64,000 bases of DNA. Source: Xiphydria camelus (taxonomy: Eukaryota; Arthropoda; Insecta; Hymenoptera; Xiphydriidae). Positions 43,120-53,199 of the stretch are shown one piece after another. The stretch covers positions 15,170,143-15,234,142 of the forward strand of contig OY783195.1 of the NCBI GenBank assembly GCA_963678675.1. Reading direction: 5' to 3'. A program made the position numbers and the translations under genes. Position 1 is the stretch's first letter. Each line of letters begins with the position of its first letter. The notes below the pieces were generated by a model. It worked only from the letters and a program-made list of their open reading frames with translations. It was not told the origin of the DNA and made no database searches.

Positions 43120-43848
43120 GTGAACTTGTAAAGGAAACTCTTTCAGAACTTGATAGTCCTATAGTATACGCTCACAATGATCTTCTACTGGGAAATGTAT
43201 TGTACAATGAAAAAGAAAATAGCGTTACTTTCATTGACTATGAGTACACTGCTTTTAACTGAGGCTTTTGATATATCCAATCATTTTATTGAATTTGCTG
43301 GTAATCAAATTGTCCATTTACCACAAACTAATCATTTTTATATCATAGAAGTAATACAAAATCTCTTATTTCTTTTTTCAGGTATAGATAATCCTGACTT
43401 TTCTCTGTATCCGGAGGAAACATTGCAAAGGGCGCTTGGCTTAGAATATATCTTCGTACGTACGATGAAGCCACAGATGTATCCGAAGATACTGTTACTA
43501 AACTTTATACCAAGGTTTAAGTTTCCTCCTTTATCTCATTTCTTCCGGGGTTGCTGGGCGCTTATACAGAGTGAACATTCAAATATCGACTTCGATTTTC
43601 TGGAGTAAGTTTATTTAATTATTATCAGATTGTATATAATCAGGATATTTTCATTTTATAATATTCATATTTCATTTGATGATAATCGTTTTGATAATAG
43701 GTACGCTTCTTTCAGATTTAACGAACACTTCAAAATGAAGGACGAATGCCTGAACATGAAGTATAAAATTTACGCCAGGACAAAATCATTCCATACAATG
43801 AAGAATTTTAATAATTCCCAACGATGTATTCTATATGATACTATTTAA
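43120..43848 (+). pseudogene. Ethanolamine/choline kinase fragment
   Basis: Three exon-like pieces with intact splice signals: 43120-43300, 43382-43604 and from 43701. Seen: the kinase motif AHNDLLLGNVLYNE (the HxDxxxxN catalytic loop) and FIDYEYT (choline-kinase motif). After a frame change come FDISNHFIEFAG and GIDNPDFSLYPEE, and after further frame changes SHFFRGCWALIQSEHSNIDFDFLE, then YASFRFNEHF. These are the C-terminal half of ethanolamine/choline kinases, which phosphorylate the head group in the Kennedy pathway. At least two frame changes (near 43250 and in 43440-43510) disable it, and the N-terminal half is missing. Introns are kept, so it came from DNA duplication rather than retroposition. 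Confidence 0.8.
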
Positions 43849-44524
43849 TTTTACCAGCTTGTTAACTTGATTTCTCAAGGAAATTATCTCCTTTTATTCA
43901 GATTCATTATATGTAACAGCAGTTGAAAAAAATTGCGAATGAAAATACTATGATATAATAGCTTAAGTCGTACAGTATTTTATATAAAGAATAGGATAAT
44001 ATACACATAATAGAATCATGTGCATATTATATTACCAAATAAAAAAATTTTTTCTGTTATCCATCATGTTTTTCCCGCAAATTCTAAAAATTTCCTTTGA
44101 CCCTTTTTAACGTTATCATCGGAATTAACATTTCAGTTTTTTCTCCGTACTAGTACTTAAACCTTTGGCAGTAAACGATATTTGTTAGAGCAAGTTTAGC
44201 ATATTTTAAAATATCCTTCAATGCCTCCGAATAGAAATGAATCGGTGAATCCAAGAACAGTATAAGTCCAAAAAATGGCGTTTTGAGTTAAGATAGGTAG
44301 CCAAAATGTTTAAAATTCTAAGCTCCATATATTGTCAAGAACCGATTCCTATCAGTCATAAGAAAATCCACGTATTTAGCATCCCTCATTACAGTTTTCA
44401 AGAGCTTGAAATGATGGCCATTAACTCATTGTGAAGTTATTATGTTTTTTCATTTTTTCTCGAAACTATCTTTATGCATTCGTACTGTCTTGGACTCACC
44501 GATTCAAATAGAGTGCATCTCGCG
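43849..44524. other. No gene recognised
   Basis: AT-rich, no coding pattern, no clear repeat. Confidence 0.35.
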
Positions 44525-44745
44525 CCGTACTACGCATGTGCTAGAAAATCGTTCCAACTCAGAACTAGGGACTGAAATTACCGTTCGAGAACCAGTTCTG
44601 TTACAGTTCGCAGTTGGAACGCTCTTTGGAATCGTTCCAGAACTAGTTCTGTGTTTGTTGGAACAGCTGGGTCAGACTGCGCACACTCCGTCGAGTTAAG
44701 AACCAGTCCTCGTGTTAGTTGGAACGAACCTAGTGACTGCTCTCG
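44525..44745. repeat. GAACCAGTTC-array element
   Basis: GAACCAGTTCTG, AGAACTAG, GTTGGAACG, TCGTTCCAGAACTAGTTC and GAACCAGTCC occur about ten times in both orientations in 200 bases. No clear terminal repeat. Confidence 0.5.
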
Positions 44746-44799
44746 AAGGTTCTCATTAAATTTTGTAAAATAATTTGATATTTTTCTTTTTCAAAATAA

Positions 44800-45660
44800 A
44801 TGTCAACATAACCACGTAACATAAACAAAGAATTTGTAAATAAAAGTAGTTTTAAAAGTGCAAGTGCAATAAACCCAATTCATAAGTGATGAATATCGGT
44901 ATCGAAGATATCTTATCAATTCTAGGAGTCAAAAATTCCGCTAGTGGAAGGAGAAGCGGTATTGAAAAAGCAGGTTTGTATTTTCCTGCGGAATCAAAAA
45001 GAGAAACCAAAATGCAGTGAAAATCATCGCTTCTTGCGTACAATCGTCACATGGTACTATTTGCCGTACTGATTTATGTACAGAAGCATTGCGTCTTCCT
45101 CTGGCCCAGCTGCACTTGCACGTTACTTCTTTATTGTTGTTTACTAGTAAGATGTTCACTTCAACTTCGTGAGGAGCACTTGTTACATGTGACGATTGTA
45201 CGTAAGAAGCGACGATTTTCACTGTGTTTTGGTTTCTCTTTTTGATTCAGCAGGAAAATACAAACTGCTTTTTCAATACCGCTTCTCCTTCCACTAGCGG
45301 CATTTTTGACTCTCCTAGAACTGACAAGATATCTTCGATATCGATATTCATCACTTATGAATTGGGTTTATTGCACTTGCACTCTTAAAACTACTACTAG
45401 GTACACCCGTGCTCACGAAATCTGTCGCTGGTGACTTTTTTTAAACCTTATTTTTAAACGTACTAACCAGTGAACAATTAATTCTCATGCCCTCATTAGC
45501 TACGATGACGTCTACTCTCGTTAATGAAAGCACGAGGATTGATTAATCATTGGTTAGTACGTTTAAAAATAACATTTAAAAAAAGTCACCAGCGACAGAT
45601 TCCGTGAGCCCGGGTGTATTTACAAATACTTTGTTTACGTTACATGGTTATCTTGACATT
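44800..45660. mobile_element. Palindromic element interrupted by a MITE
   Basis: Arms about 44800-45060 and 45180-45403 plus 45617-45660 are reverse complements (for example CTCCTTCCACTAGCGG with its mirror). MITE copy 5 sits in the right arm, and the left arm shows the uninterrupted form. No intact gene. Confidence 0.75.
45404..45616. mobile_element. CACCCGTGCTCACG MITE, copy 5
   Basis: 213 bp, TA on both sides (45402 and 45617), inserted in the right arm of the palindrome at 44800-45660. Confidence 0.92.
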
Positions 45661-45904
45661 CGGTCCGCAACGACGGCCATCTTAGGAAGAACGAAACGCC
45701 ACCATACAGCGGTGTCCGACGCGAATAAAAGTTCCGTACGGCGCCAGCGAATAGACCAATCAGGATCAAGTATTCCGTTCTGGCAAAAACTCGCACTCCG
45801 GATCCTCACTGCGGCATCAGAGTAACGTCACTCAGTGACGCCACCGCGTGACTTTGGGTGAAAGTCACGCTTGGCTATCGGGGGAGTGCGTTCGATTCAG
45901 AGTA
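45661..45904. other. Mosaic of short repeats
   Basis: Contains CGAATAGACCAATCAGGATC, shared with the palindrome at 48244-48421, and a partial duplicate (45843-45888) of the element at 45905-45995. No gene seen. Confidence 0.4.
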
Positions 45905-45995
45905 CCCCGACAGCAAAGCGTGGATTTACACGCTAGCTGCACTCACTGACGCCACCGCGTGACTTTTGGGTGAAAGTCACGCTTGGCTATCGGGG
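45905..45995. mobile_element. Short CCCCGACAGC element with TA flanks
   Basis: 91 bp from CCCCGACAGC to GCTATCGGGG, TA on both sides. The inside is mostly the hairpin GTGACTTTTGGGTGAAAGTCAC. It has the same ends as the CACNGTG-array elements, so it is a short derivative. Confidence 0.7.
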
Positions 45996-45997
45996 TA

Positions 45998-46210
45998 GAG
46001 TTGGCTTGAGAAGAGTGCGCTGTGTGTGCTGCGTGAGAGCGAAAAGTGTCAAACGTCTGATTTCCCGATAGCTGTTAATTCAAGAGATCGAAGTGTTTCA
46101 TCTATTATTCAATACTTCGATTTTCCGAATTGACAGCTATCGGGAAATCAGACGTTTGACACTTTTCGCTCTCACGCAGCACACACAGCGCACTCTTCTC
46201 AAGCCAACTC
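45998..46210. mobile_element. Palindromic MITE GAGTTGGCTTGAG
   Basis: Arms of about 95 bases are reverse complements with ends GAGTTGGCTTGAGAAGAG, TA at 45996 and 46211. Comparison with 30018-30030 shows it inserted exactly at the TA next to a CCCCGATAGC end. Confidence 0.82.
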
Positions 46211-46212
46211 TA

Positions 46213-46560
46213 ACTATAAAATTCTTGACCGTCGGTTAAGTTTCGGCAGTGTCGGTATATCTGCTTGTTTAATTTGGCATGATACATACGGTATGGTAGT
46301 GGTTCAATGGTGGTGAGCAGTGATCCAAAAGTGATATTTATAGGGCCGGTTTTACCAACACAGTATAAACGCGGTATAGCGCTATACTGAGAATATCCAG
46401 TACGCAAACGTTTTACAAGTATGGTATAAGTCTGGAATAGCATAAACTTTGGAATAAATGCAGACATAACTTATCCGGCAGTTTCATCATGGTATAACCT
46501 AACTTTTTGTTCGCGTCTATATTCTTCCGTGACATAGTCATAACCTGCTCGTTGTGATAA
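46213..46560. repeat. Duplicated flank with GGTATA-rich part
   Basis: 46213-46295 is the inverted copy of 29940-30018. 46500-46560 is the inverted copy of the flank near 4060-4110. Between them GTATGGTA, GGTATAGC, GTATGGTATAAG and ATGGTATAACC recur, a weak word array. Confidence 0.5.
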
Positions 46561-46578
46561 ATTGTTACTCATTTTGAA

Positions 46579-47501
46579 ATGGAGTTATTTGATAAACCAG
46601 TTTTTGAATCATCATTTGATGAAGATATTGACGTATTACCAAGAATGAGAAATCCGAAGAAAAATCGTGCCCGGTAAGTAAATAAAAGATACCTATACCT
46701 ATTAATTTATAATCAATATCTAATACAAAACTATTCCAGAGTTGACTGTATCGAAGAATACTTACAATGATGTAGAATTCTTCACTCGATTTCGTTTGGA
46801 AAAACAAAACCGGCCAGAGATTATTGGGACAAATACGACATCGCATTGCACCGAGGTCGCAAAGAAATGCAGCAATTCAGCCAGCAACGAAATTATTGCC
46901 AACTTTAAGATTTCTTGCTTTGGGATCAATGCTAATTACTGTAAGTAATCGTTTTGATCGTAATGTTAAAACTTTTAATTAGTTATTATTATATGCCGCC
47001 ACCTCTGCCACCTCCGACGACTCCTCACATCGCAAGGAGAGCTAGTTTACAAGACTACAAGTTCGTCGATCGGCATAAACCGCCACTGATCTCCCAGAAA
47101 TTAATGGGCGATATACTGAAAGACATCGACAAAGTCAAATTGAAACTCGTCGCAAGGTATGATTAAACAATTTTATCGCGGTAAACTTTTAATTCGCCAG
47201 GAACAAAGAGGAGTTTCGCATTGTCAGAATGTCGTGGCTGCGAAGGATTGATTTTGTTCACAGTAGGCTTTTAAACGTGTTTTTCAGATCGCCGGGTGAG
47301 AGACCTTTGCCAGCCAAACGCGAAAATAGCCCTTGCAACGACCTTCAAGAGATCTTGCGGAAACGATATATCGCAATGCAATCGCCGGACAGTAGAAATT
47401 CCACCGCGACGTTGACGCTCGATGATTCGCTCTGGGTCGCAGCATTCCCGTCGGACGGTGCTCCGAGGAACAGCTATTGTAGCCTTGCTTTCCACGTGTG
47501 A
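46579..47501 (+). pseudogene. MTFR1-like gene, inverted second copy, frameshifted
   Basis: Exon positions 46579-46673, 46776-46940, 46983-47156 and 47288-47501 match the gene at 3152-4053 with the same splice sites. Exon 2 carries a net +8 change after the codons for ALH, and exon 3 a net +7 at its start (TTATTATATATG for TTATTG). The reading frame is therefore lost, with a TAA in exon 2, and nominally restored in exon 3. The second half (polyproline, DILKDIDKVKLKLVAR, RSPGERPLPAKRENSP, EILRKRYIAMQSPDS) is well kept. It has a different C-terminus from the first copy, ending SYCSLAFHV. A short shifted protein would be made from the normal start. Confidence 0.6.
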
Positions 47502-47965
47502 GATTGAATCATGATTATAATTTTATCTGAGTCAGAGCTCTGGAGAATCAAAATTAATAGATCTCTCTTCTTTTTTTATAAGTGAGTCTTTCCCTGCTAG
47601 GTAATTTCGCGCGACACATTTTAGATTATAGTTCTTTTTTAATAGGAGGATAGAAGCTCATAGAAACGTCGGAAAAATTTTGTTCTCCCTTCGCTCTTTT
47701 ACTAGAAAATGCAAGTTTAAATTTAAAATTTAAGCACGCCGGTCTACAATCGCGAGAATCTCAACGGTATCCAATAATATCAACCAAAGAAATCATCTAC
47801 CATTGCATTGTCTTCTATAAGTAACATTTAAATTTATCTAGGTAGGTATTATACCTTTCTTCAATTCGCGTGATCACAGTTTTCGAGAACAGAAGTGATA
47901 CATCCATCGTATAATTTAAATTTTGTACCCTTTTTATATGATTCAATAAAAAAATAGTATAACCA
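47502..47965. other. No gene recognised
   Basis: AT-rich sequence downstream of the MTFR1-like copy, perhaps its 3' UTR. No repeat or motif was assigned. Confidence 0.35.
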
Positions 47966-47967
47966 TT

Positions 47968-48103
47968 ACATGTGCACTACTTACCACTTCTTACCACTGC
48001 ATGCCACTATTCACCACTGTATACCACTACTGACCACTATTGTAGAAACCACTACTGGCCACTGTAGTGTTCAGTCCGCTGTAGTGGTTTTCGACAAGGG
48101 AAT
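47968..48103. repeat. CCACTA-array
   Basis: TACCACT, GCCACTA, ACCACTG and GTAGTGG recur about a dozen times in 130 bases, first in one orientation and inverted at the end (GTAGTGGTTTTCG). No terminal repeat was identified. Confidence 0.55.
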
Positions 48104-48243
48104 GTTTTTTCGTATTATTTCGAAGCAACTAACTGTACAAGACTTTACATATTTTTTTTTATTCGTTCTACGAAGCTTACACCACTCATTATATTCTTTA
48201 AACTTTATAAATTCTCACGTAAATTTCATTCACTAAACACGAT

Positions 48244-48421
48244 CAGGGACCCCTTTCTCGAACCCACTCGTATCTTTGCGTGCACGCACCTTAGCGAATA
48301 GACCAATCAGGGTCAAGTATTCCGTTGTGGTGGGATTACGGACAACGAAATACTTGATCCTGACTGGTCTATTCGCTAAGATGCGTGCACGCAAAGATAC
48401 GAGCGAGTTCGAGAAAGGGGC
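48244..48421. mobile_element. Palindromic MITE
   Basis: Arms of about 80 bases are reverse complements. They include CGTATCTTTGCGTGCACGCA and TTAGCGAATAGACCAATCAG. Part of the arm occurs alone at 45748-45782. Confidence 0.75.
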
Positions 48422-49006
48422 CCCAGCTATCCGTACTTTGTACATAGCATCTTAATAATGATTGGGGGGATCCGCCACCAGATGGCGAGCATCTAATGTC
48501 GATTGCCAATAATAGGCATAGGAAATTAAAATTTTTTTTTCCACGGTTCTTGAAGAGATATTTATGTGATAAAATTTCAGAGAATGCTATCACGTCATGT
48601 TCATCAAACTATGACTCGAGAATAATATTGTTGAGTGTTATTATTTATATTTTTTATGAAAAAATCAGATGAATACGACAGTTCTGACTCTTCACGTCAT
48701 GCATTTTACATTGCAGTTCACTGTATCCTTATGTCAATCTAGAAATGGCTTTTCTGTTTATTATATATAGGAACTGAATGTAATCACCCAGGTAGCACAT
48801 CAACGTCGAAATGACGTTTTTTTGAAGGTCAGTTCTGACGTCAGATGACGAAAAATATGACGTCATTTTAACGTCGCAAAGACGGCTTAATTGCACATCC
48901 ACACGACGTCAGAAAAATCACGTCATAATGACGTTCTACCGGACGTTGTGATGACGTAAAAAATAACGGTTCTAAAAGGTTAGGTCTGACGTATATCTTT
49001 TCATCG

Positions 49007-49076
49007 TGAGCGGTCACCCATCCAACTAGTGTCCGCACTTTTTGCTGCTTAACTTCATTGATCGGTCGGTGTCCTC
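49007..49076 (-). other. 5S-rRNA-like segment, left arm
   Basis: Minus strand includes GAAGTTAAGCAGC and GTTGGATGGGTGACCGCTC, the conserved internal and 3' parts of 5S rRNA. The mature ends are missing. Confidence 0.65.
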
Positions 49077-49302
49077 GAATCCTCATCTGCTGCACGCTCT
49101 TGTGGTTAAAAATATTATTACTATTGGTGTTCATATGAAGTTTGATGAATAAATGTATATTGCTTTTCCTGTCAATAAGAAAGAGCTTGAATAAATAAGA
49201 TTTTATAATTGTATTATTCTTTTCTCAACATTTTTCTAAATTTATGATTGTGTCTTTTGATAAATATTCTTGCATAGACGCAAATTGATATTAATATCAT
49301 TT

Positions 49303-49455
49303 TTGTCACTCAGTGTCAAATACTCGGTTTCACGGGCGTCCTCGACGCATGTGAAATCATCTTTCACACACCAATTCGTGAAAAGTTGCGCAGTGCGTGA
49401 AATAACCTGCGCAGTGCGTGAAATCGTCAACCTCGTATTTGACACTCAGTGACGA
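49303..49455. mobile_element. Short GTGAAAT-array element, ends GTCACTGAGTGTC type
   Basis: GTCACTCAGTGTCAAATAC and its inverted form GTATTTGACACTCAGTGAC bound about 150 bases rich in GTGAAAT and TTTCAC words, including a direct repeat of TGCGCAGTGCGTGAAAT-like sequence. Confidence 0.65.
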
Positions 49456-49727
49456 AAAATAGAATTCGTTATTCGGTTGTTTCGCGCCGTTCTAACGAGT
49501 GTGATTGCCGTACTCGCTTCGCTCGTGCGGCAAACTTCACTCGCGTTAGAAACAGCGCTTCACGCCCTAATAACGAAAATAACTATTTGCGTTTATGCAA
49601 GATATAAATAATAAATAAATGTAAATAAATAAATAAATAATTATATGAATATTTATTCATCCTACATTAATTGATTGTCTTTTATTTACTTTAATAATCT
49701 GTGCTTTTTAATAAACAGTACCCAGGT

Positions 49728-50699
49728 AGCAAACTGACGTAAACTTGACGTCACATTTAGGGCATATTTCGTCGGCGACGTCATTCTACCAAAAAATGAC
49801 GTTTTAATGTCGTCATTCAAGAAACGTCTTTAAGACGCCTTAAATATGACGTTAAAAAGACGTTATTTTTACGTCGTAATAAAATTTTTAAATAACTACT
49901 TATTATACAATATACATTGAATATTTTTATATTTTTTTATAATGTATAATATAAAAATATTTGTATAGTGTGGTCTACTTTAATTCTCGATTCTTATATC
50001 TCTGTACCATTTTACCAGGACGTTTTTTTGTAATAAATAAAAGTAAGATTTTTTATATTGCGGTCGTTTCTATAAACATTCATATAATTATTTATTTATT
50101 AATATCAATTTGCGTCTATGCAAGAATATTTATCAAAAGATGCAATCATAAATTTAGAAAAATGTTGAGAAAATAATACAATTATAAAATCTTATTTATT
50201 TAAGCTCTTTCTCATTGACTGGAAAAGCAACATACATTTATTCATCAAACTTCATATGAACACCAATAGTAATACTTAATACCACAGGAGCGTGCAGCAG
50301 ATGAGGACTCGAAAACACCGACCGATCGATGAAGTTAAGCAGCAAAAAGTGCGGACAGTAGTTGGATGGGTGACCGCTCACGATGAAGATATACGTCAGC
50401 CCTAACCTTTCAGAGCCGTCATTTTTTACACAATCACGTTATATTTTTCGTTATCTGCCGTCAGAGCTGACCTTCAAAAGCCGTCATTTCGACGTTAGTG
50501 TGCTACCTGGAAAATCGCTAAAATTAAACGTCATATTTCACGTCATAAAGAACGTTAGAAAAAAGTCATTAAATGACGTCAGTGGGATGTGACTTTCGAA
50601 CGTACTTTTAACGTCATTTATACGTCTTTTACTGACGTCGTCTATGACCAGATCTGAACAAAAAATGACGTTAATTTCACGTTAGTTTGTTACCTGGGT
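49728..50699. mobile_element. Inner TGACGTCA-array element
   Basis: CCCAGGTAGCAAACTGACG at 49728 pairs with the inverted end near 50690 (GTTTGTTACCTGGG). TA lies on both sides. It overlaps the outer element and shares its words, so one may have inserted in the other. Confidence 0.55.
50310..50392 (+). other. 5S-rRNA-like segment, right arm
   Basis: AACACCG, then CCGATCGATGAAGTTAAGCA and TTGGATGGGTGACCGCTCA match the conserved core of 5S rRNA, which also holds the TFIIIA/Pol III internal control region. It is truncated at both ends and fused to array words. Confidence 0.7.
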
Positions 50700-51033
50700 A
50701 TAGTTTATAACTTGCTCAACATACTCTGGAGACTCGAAATGAAATAATTTATTGATTTAATAATTGAACAAATTATAATTTTTGTCCATTTATTCACAAA
50801 TAAATTTTCAAGTCCCTATACCTATATGCAGGAGATCGAAATTTTTCTAAGTCTCGTTCGTCATTAGAAATGACAAAAAAGTTCCGTCAAAAAGACGTTG
50901 AATTTGACGTCCAAGGTACGTCGTAAATATGACGTCTCTGTGACGTTAATATTACGACAATTGACGTCTAAAACCCTATACTGACCAAAAAATGACGTCT
51001 GAGACGTTATTCTAACGTCAATGTGCTACCTGG

Positions 51034-51108
51034 GCAATAATTAAATGTACTTACTGTTAAGCTTTTCTTCCCAATTGAAATGAAATTATTATCAAACTGA
51101 CACTTCTA
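51034..51108. other. Short spacer before the second Gypsy element
   Basis: About 75 bases, nothing recognised. Confidence 0.3.
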
Positions 51109-51112
51109 GATT

Positions 51113-51890
51113 TGTTGCGTGCCGGGCTGGTCTTCTTTGTCCAATTCCAGGGGGCAGGTCCGTGCCCGTGGAGTGCTAACCCACTCTGCTTGAAAGGAGC
51201 CGGATCAGGAACTGGAGAGTTTTATTTAGGTAGAAAGAAAACTACTCTTTCTTGATATGAGGTGATCACCAATCGAATATATTTTGACACTCTTTCGAAT
51301 ATAAAGTCGCGTTATAAATCTTTATCTGAGTGCCCCGCGAGCGGCAAAGTGCACCCTTTTAAATCCTAAGTCCCCGCCTTTCGGCAACGGTGGGGAACCA
51401 ATCTAATACTCAGCTCTAGGCGAAGTCAAGGACTCCACTCCCACTTTCTCCCTCTACGCACGATGATGTAATCCACGCACCACGCGTCCACGTGCGAAGA
51501 AAGAACGCGTCGACCCCCATCCTACGTGACTCGAAGAAAGGGGACCTATTCTCGCTAGCTAAACTATGGCCTATCGGTTCGTGAAAGGAAATACCATATT
51601 TATAAACGGAGATCGCAGTCTTCGGTTCACGAAAGGAAATACTATATTTATAAACGGAGATCGCAGTGGCTTGCGGCTTAAATAGAAACCACTGTGACCC
51701 GCGACTTATTTAGCTTATCACGCAGTCCCCGACGTTCTCGTTCTTTCTCTCTACTACGTTTCATCTATACCTTACTTCCTAATGAACAATGATGATTAAA
51801 CGTTAATACAAAGCGTTTAAATGCGCCGCCACAGATCTAGTAATTTCCGGAAATAGGGATTTTAAGTTAAGTCTGACTACAGACGCGACA
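51113..51890 (-). repeat. Second Gypsy element, 3' LTR (left)
   Basis: 778 bp, TGTTGCG...CGCGACA, almost identical to the right LTR; I see only a couple of base differences, such as CGTGACTCG against CGTTACTCG. Confidence 0.93.
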
Positions 51891-52022
51891 CCTTCCACCT
51901 TATGTGAAAAAATGTTTGAAAAACATTTTTTTCTTAAAATTATTCTTATAAGTAATTTTAAGACTTTAATATAAATACAAGGAAATTACGGCGATCCTTA
52001 TTTTAAATTAAGTAGGTAGTTG

Positions 52023-52757
52023 CTATTCATTAATATTATCTGATCTAATGAAAGCCAACCTCAACTTATTTGTATGTACTATTTTTCGCTTAGTAGTATT
52101 TAGCGCAAGCTCGGCATTCAATTTTCCGTGCATTCGCATGATTTCGTACGGTCCAGTCCAGCTATAATCGAATTTTGATGTTTTTGGTTCTTTCCTTAAA
52201 TATACATAATCTCCTTCGTGGAATTCACGAGGATTTACATTTTTATCGTAGTGAATTTTACTTCTTTCCTTAGCCCTCTCTAAATTCTTTGCAGCAGCTG
52301 CCTGAGTTGTGGAGATTCTGACGAAGAGATCATCCAGATATTGAACGAAGGTGCGAGGTACTTGCTCTTTAGCAAATTCTGAAGGAATTACTGCCTCTAC
52401 GCCGAAGACTAACTGGTGAGGAGTAAAACCAGTGGCTTCGTGAACAGAGGTATTATATGAGAAGATTCCAAAGCGGATCCAATCATCCCAATCGTTTTTA
52501 GTGCAAAAATGTTTCAAATAATCGATGAAAACACGATGAGCACGTTCCAAAGATCCAAGTGATTCAGGATGGAATGCAGTTGAGGTAATTCGTTGAATTT
52601 TAAAAATTTTACAAACATTTTTGATGATTTGACTGATGAAATTACTTCCCTGATCAGTGTGAATAGTACGAGGACAACCGAAACGACTGATGAATTGTTC
52701 GGCTAGTGCGTGAGCAACTGTAACTGAGTTCATGTAAAAAGAGAAATAGAGTGTCAA
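52023..52757 (-). pseudogene. pol: Gypsy integrase, C-terminal two thirds
   Basis: A 244-codon frame starts within the catalytic core. The second Asp (TIHTDQGSNFISQI) and the Glu (AFHPESLGSLERAHR) are visible. A C-terminal domain follows, with EGDYVYLRKEP and YSWTGPYEIMR. The zinc-binding domain and first catalytic Asp are not in frame upstream. Confidence 0.82.
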
Positions 52758-52784
52758 AATATTTTGAGGTTATCCTGGATAATT

Positions 52785-52925
52785 AGAAGATAATGATTTT
52801 CCTTTTCGAGTGGCAGAGTTAGAAGATAACGATTTCCTTTTCGAGTAGCAGAGTTAGAAGATAACGATTTCCTTTTTCGAGTAGCAGAGTTAGAAGATAA
52901 CGATTTCCTTTTCGAGTAGCAGTGA
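52785..52925. repeat. About 41-bp tandem repeat, 3-4 copies
   Basis: GTTAGAAGATAACGATTTCC with TTTTCGAGTAGCAGA repeats between integrase and the extra frame. Confidence 0.85.
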
Positions 52926-53199
52926 TACGCATAGGTTACCTGGTATCATGGGAGAGGATTGTTATGAAATATTCAGAATTGTTGGAGTTTTTCCTCGGAA
53001 GATTTCCTACGTCAACCCATTTGAATGAGTATAACTCAGTCGTTTGCAGTGATATCAAAACTTTCACCTTGGTTGTCCATTAGTAATCTTAAAAATTACA
53101 AGGACTTTGAAAGATAATTTAGAAAGGTGTCGAGAGGTTTTACGAAGAGTCAAGTAAAATATTAGGTATTCTCTGTCCTCAAGTAGCACTAGGCTAATT

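Larger units (their letters stand above)
48788..51033. mobile_element. TGACGTCA-array elements, nested, ends CCCAGGTAGCA
   Basis: CCCAGGTAGCA ends occur at 48788 and 49728 in one orientation, and near 50513, 50699 and 51033 in the other. Near every end the sequence is filled with TGACGTCA, ATGACGT, GACGTC and half sites every 10-20 bases. The outermost pair is flanked by CA on both sides. Arms 48788-49300 and 50080-50513 are inverted copies of each other and each includes a 5S-rRNA-like stretch. No transposase is present. Confidence 0.75.

Noticed and set aside
44852..45245. Frames of 63-93 codons in the 45-kb palindrome
   Set aside because: They mirror each other across the palindrome and show no domain.
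50310..50392. Functional 5S rRNA gene
   Set aside because: Only the conserved core is present, both ends are missing and it is in an inverted pair inside a transposon.
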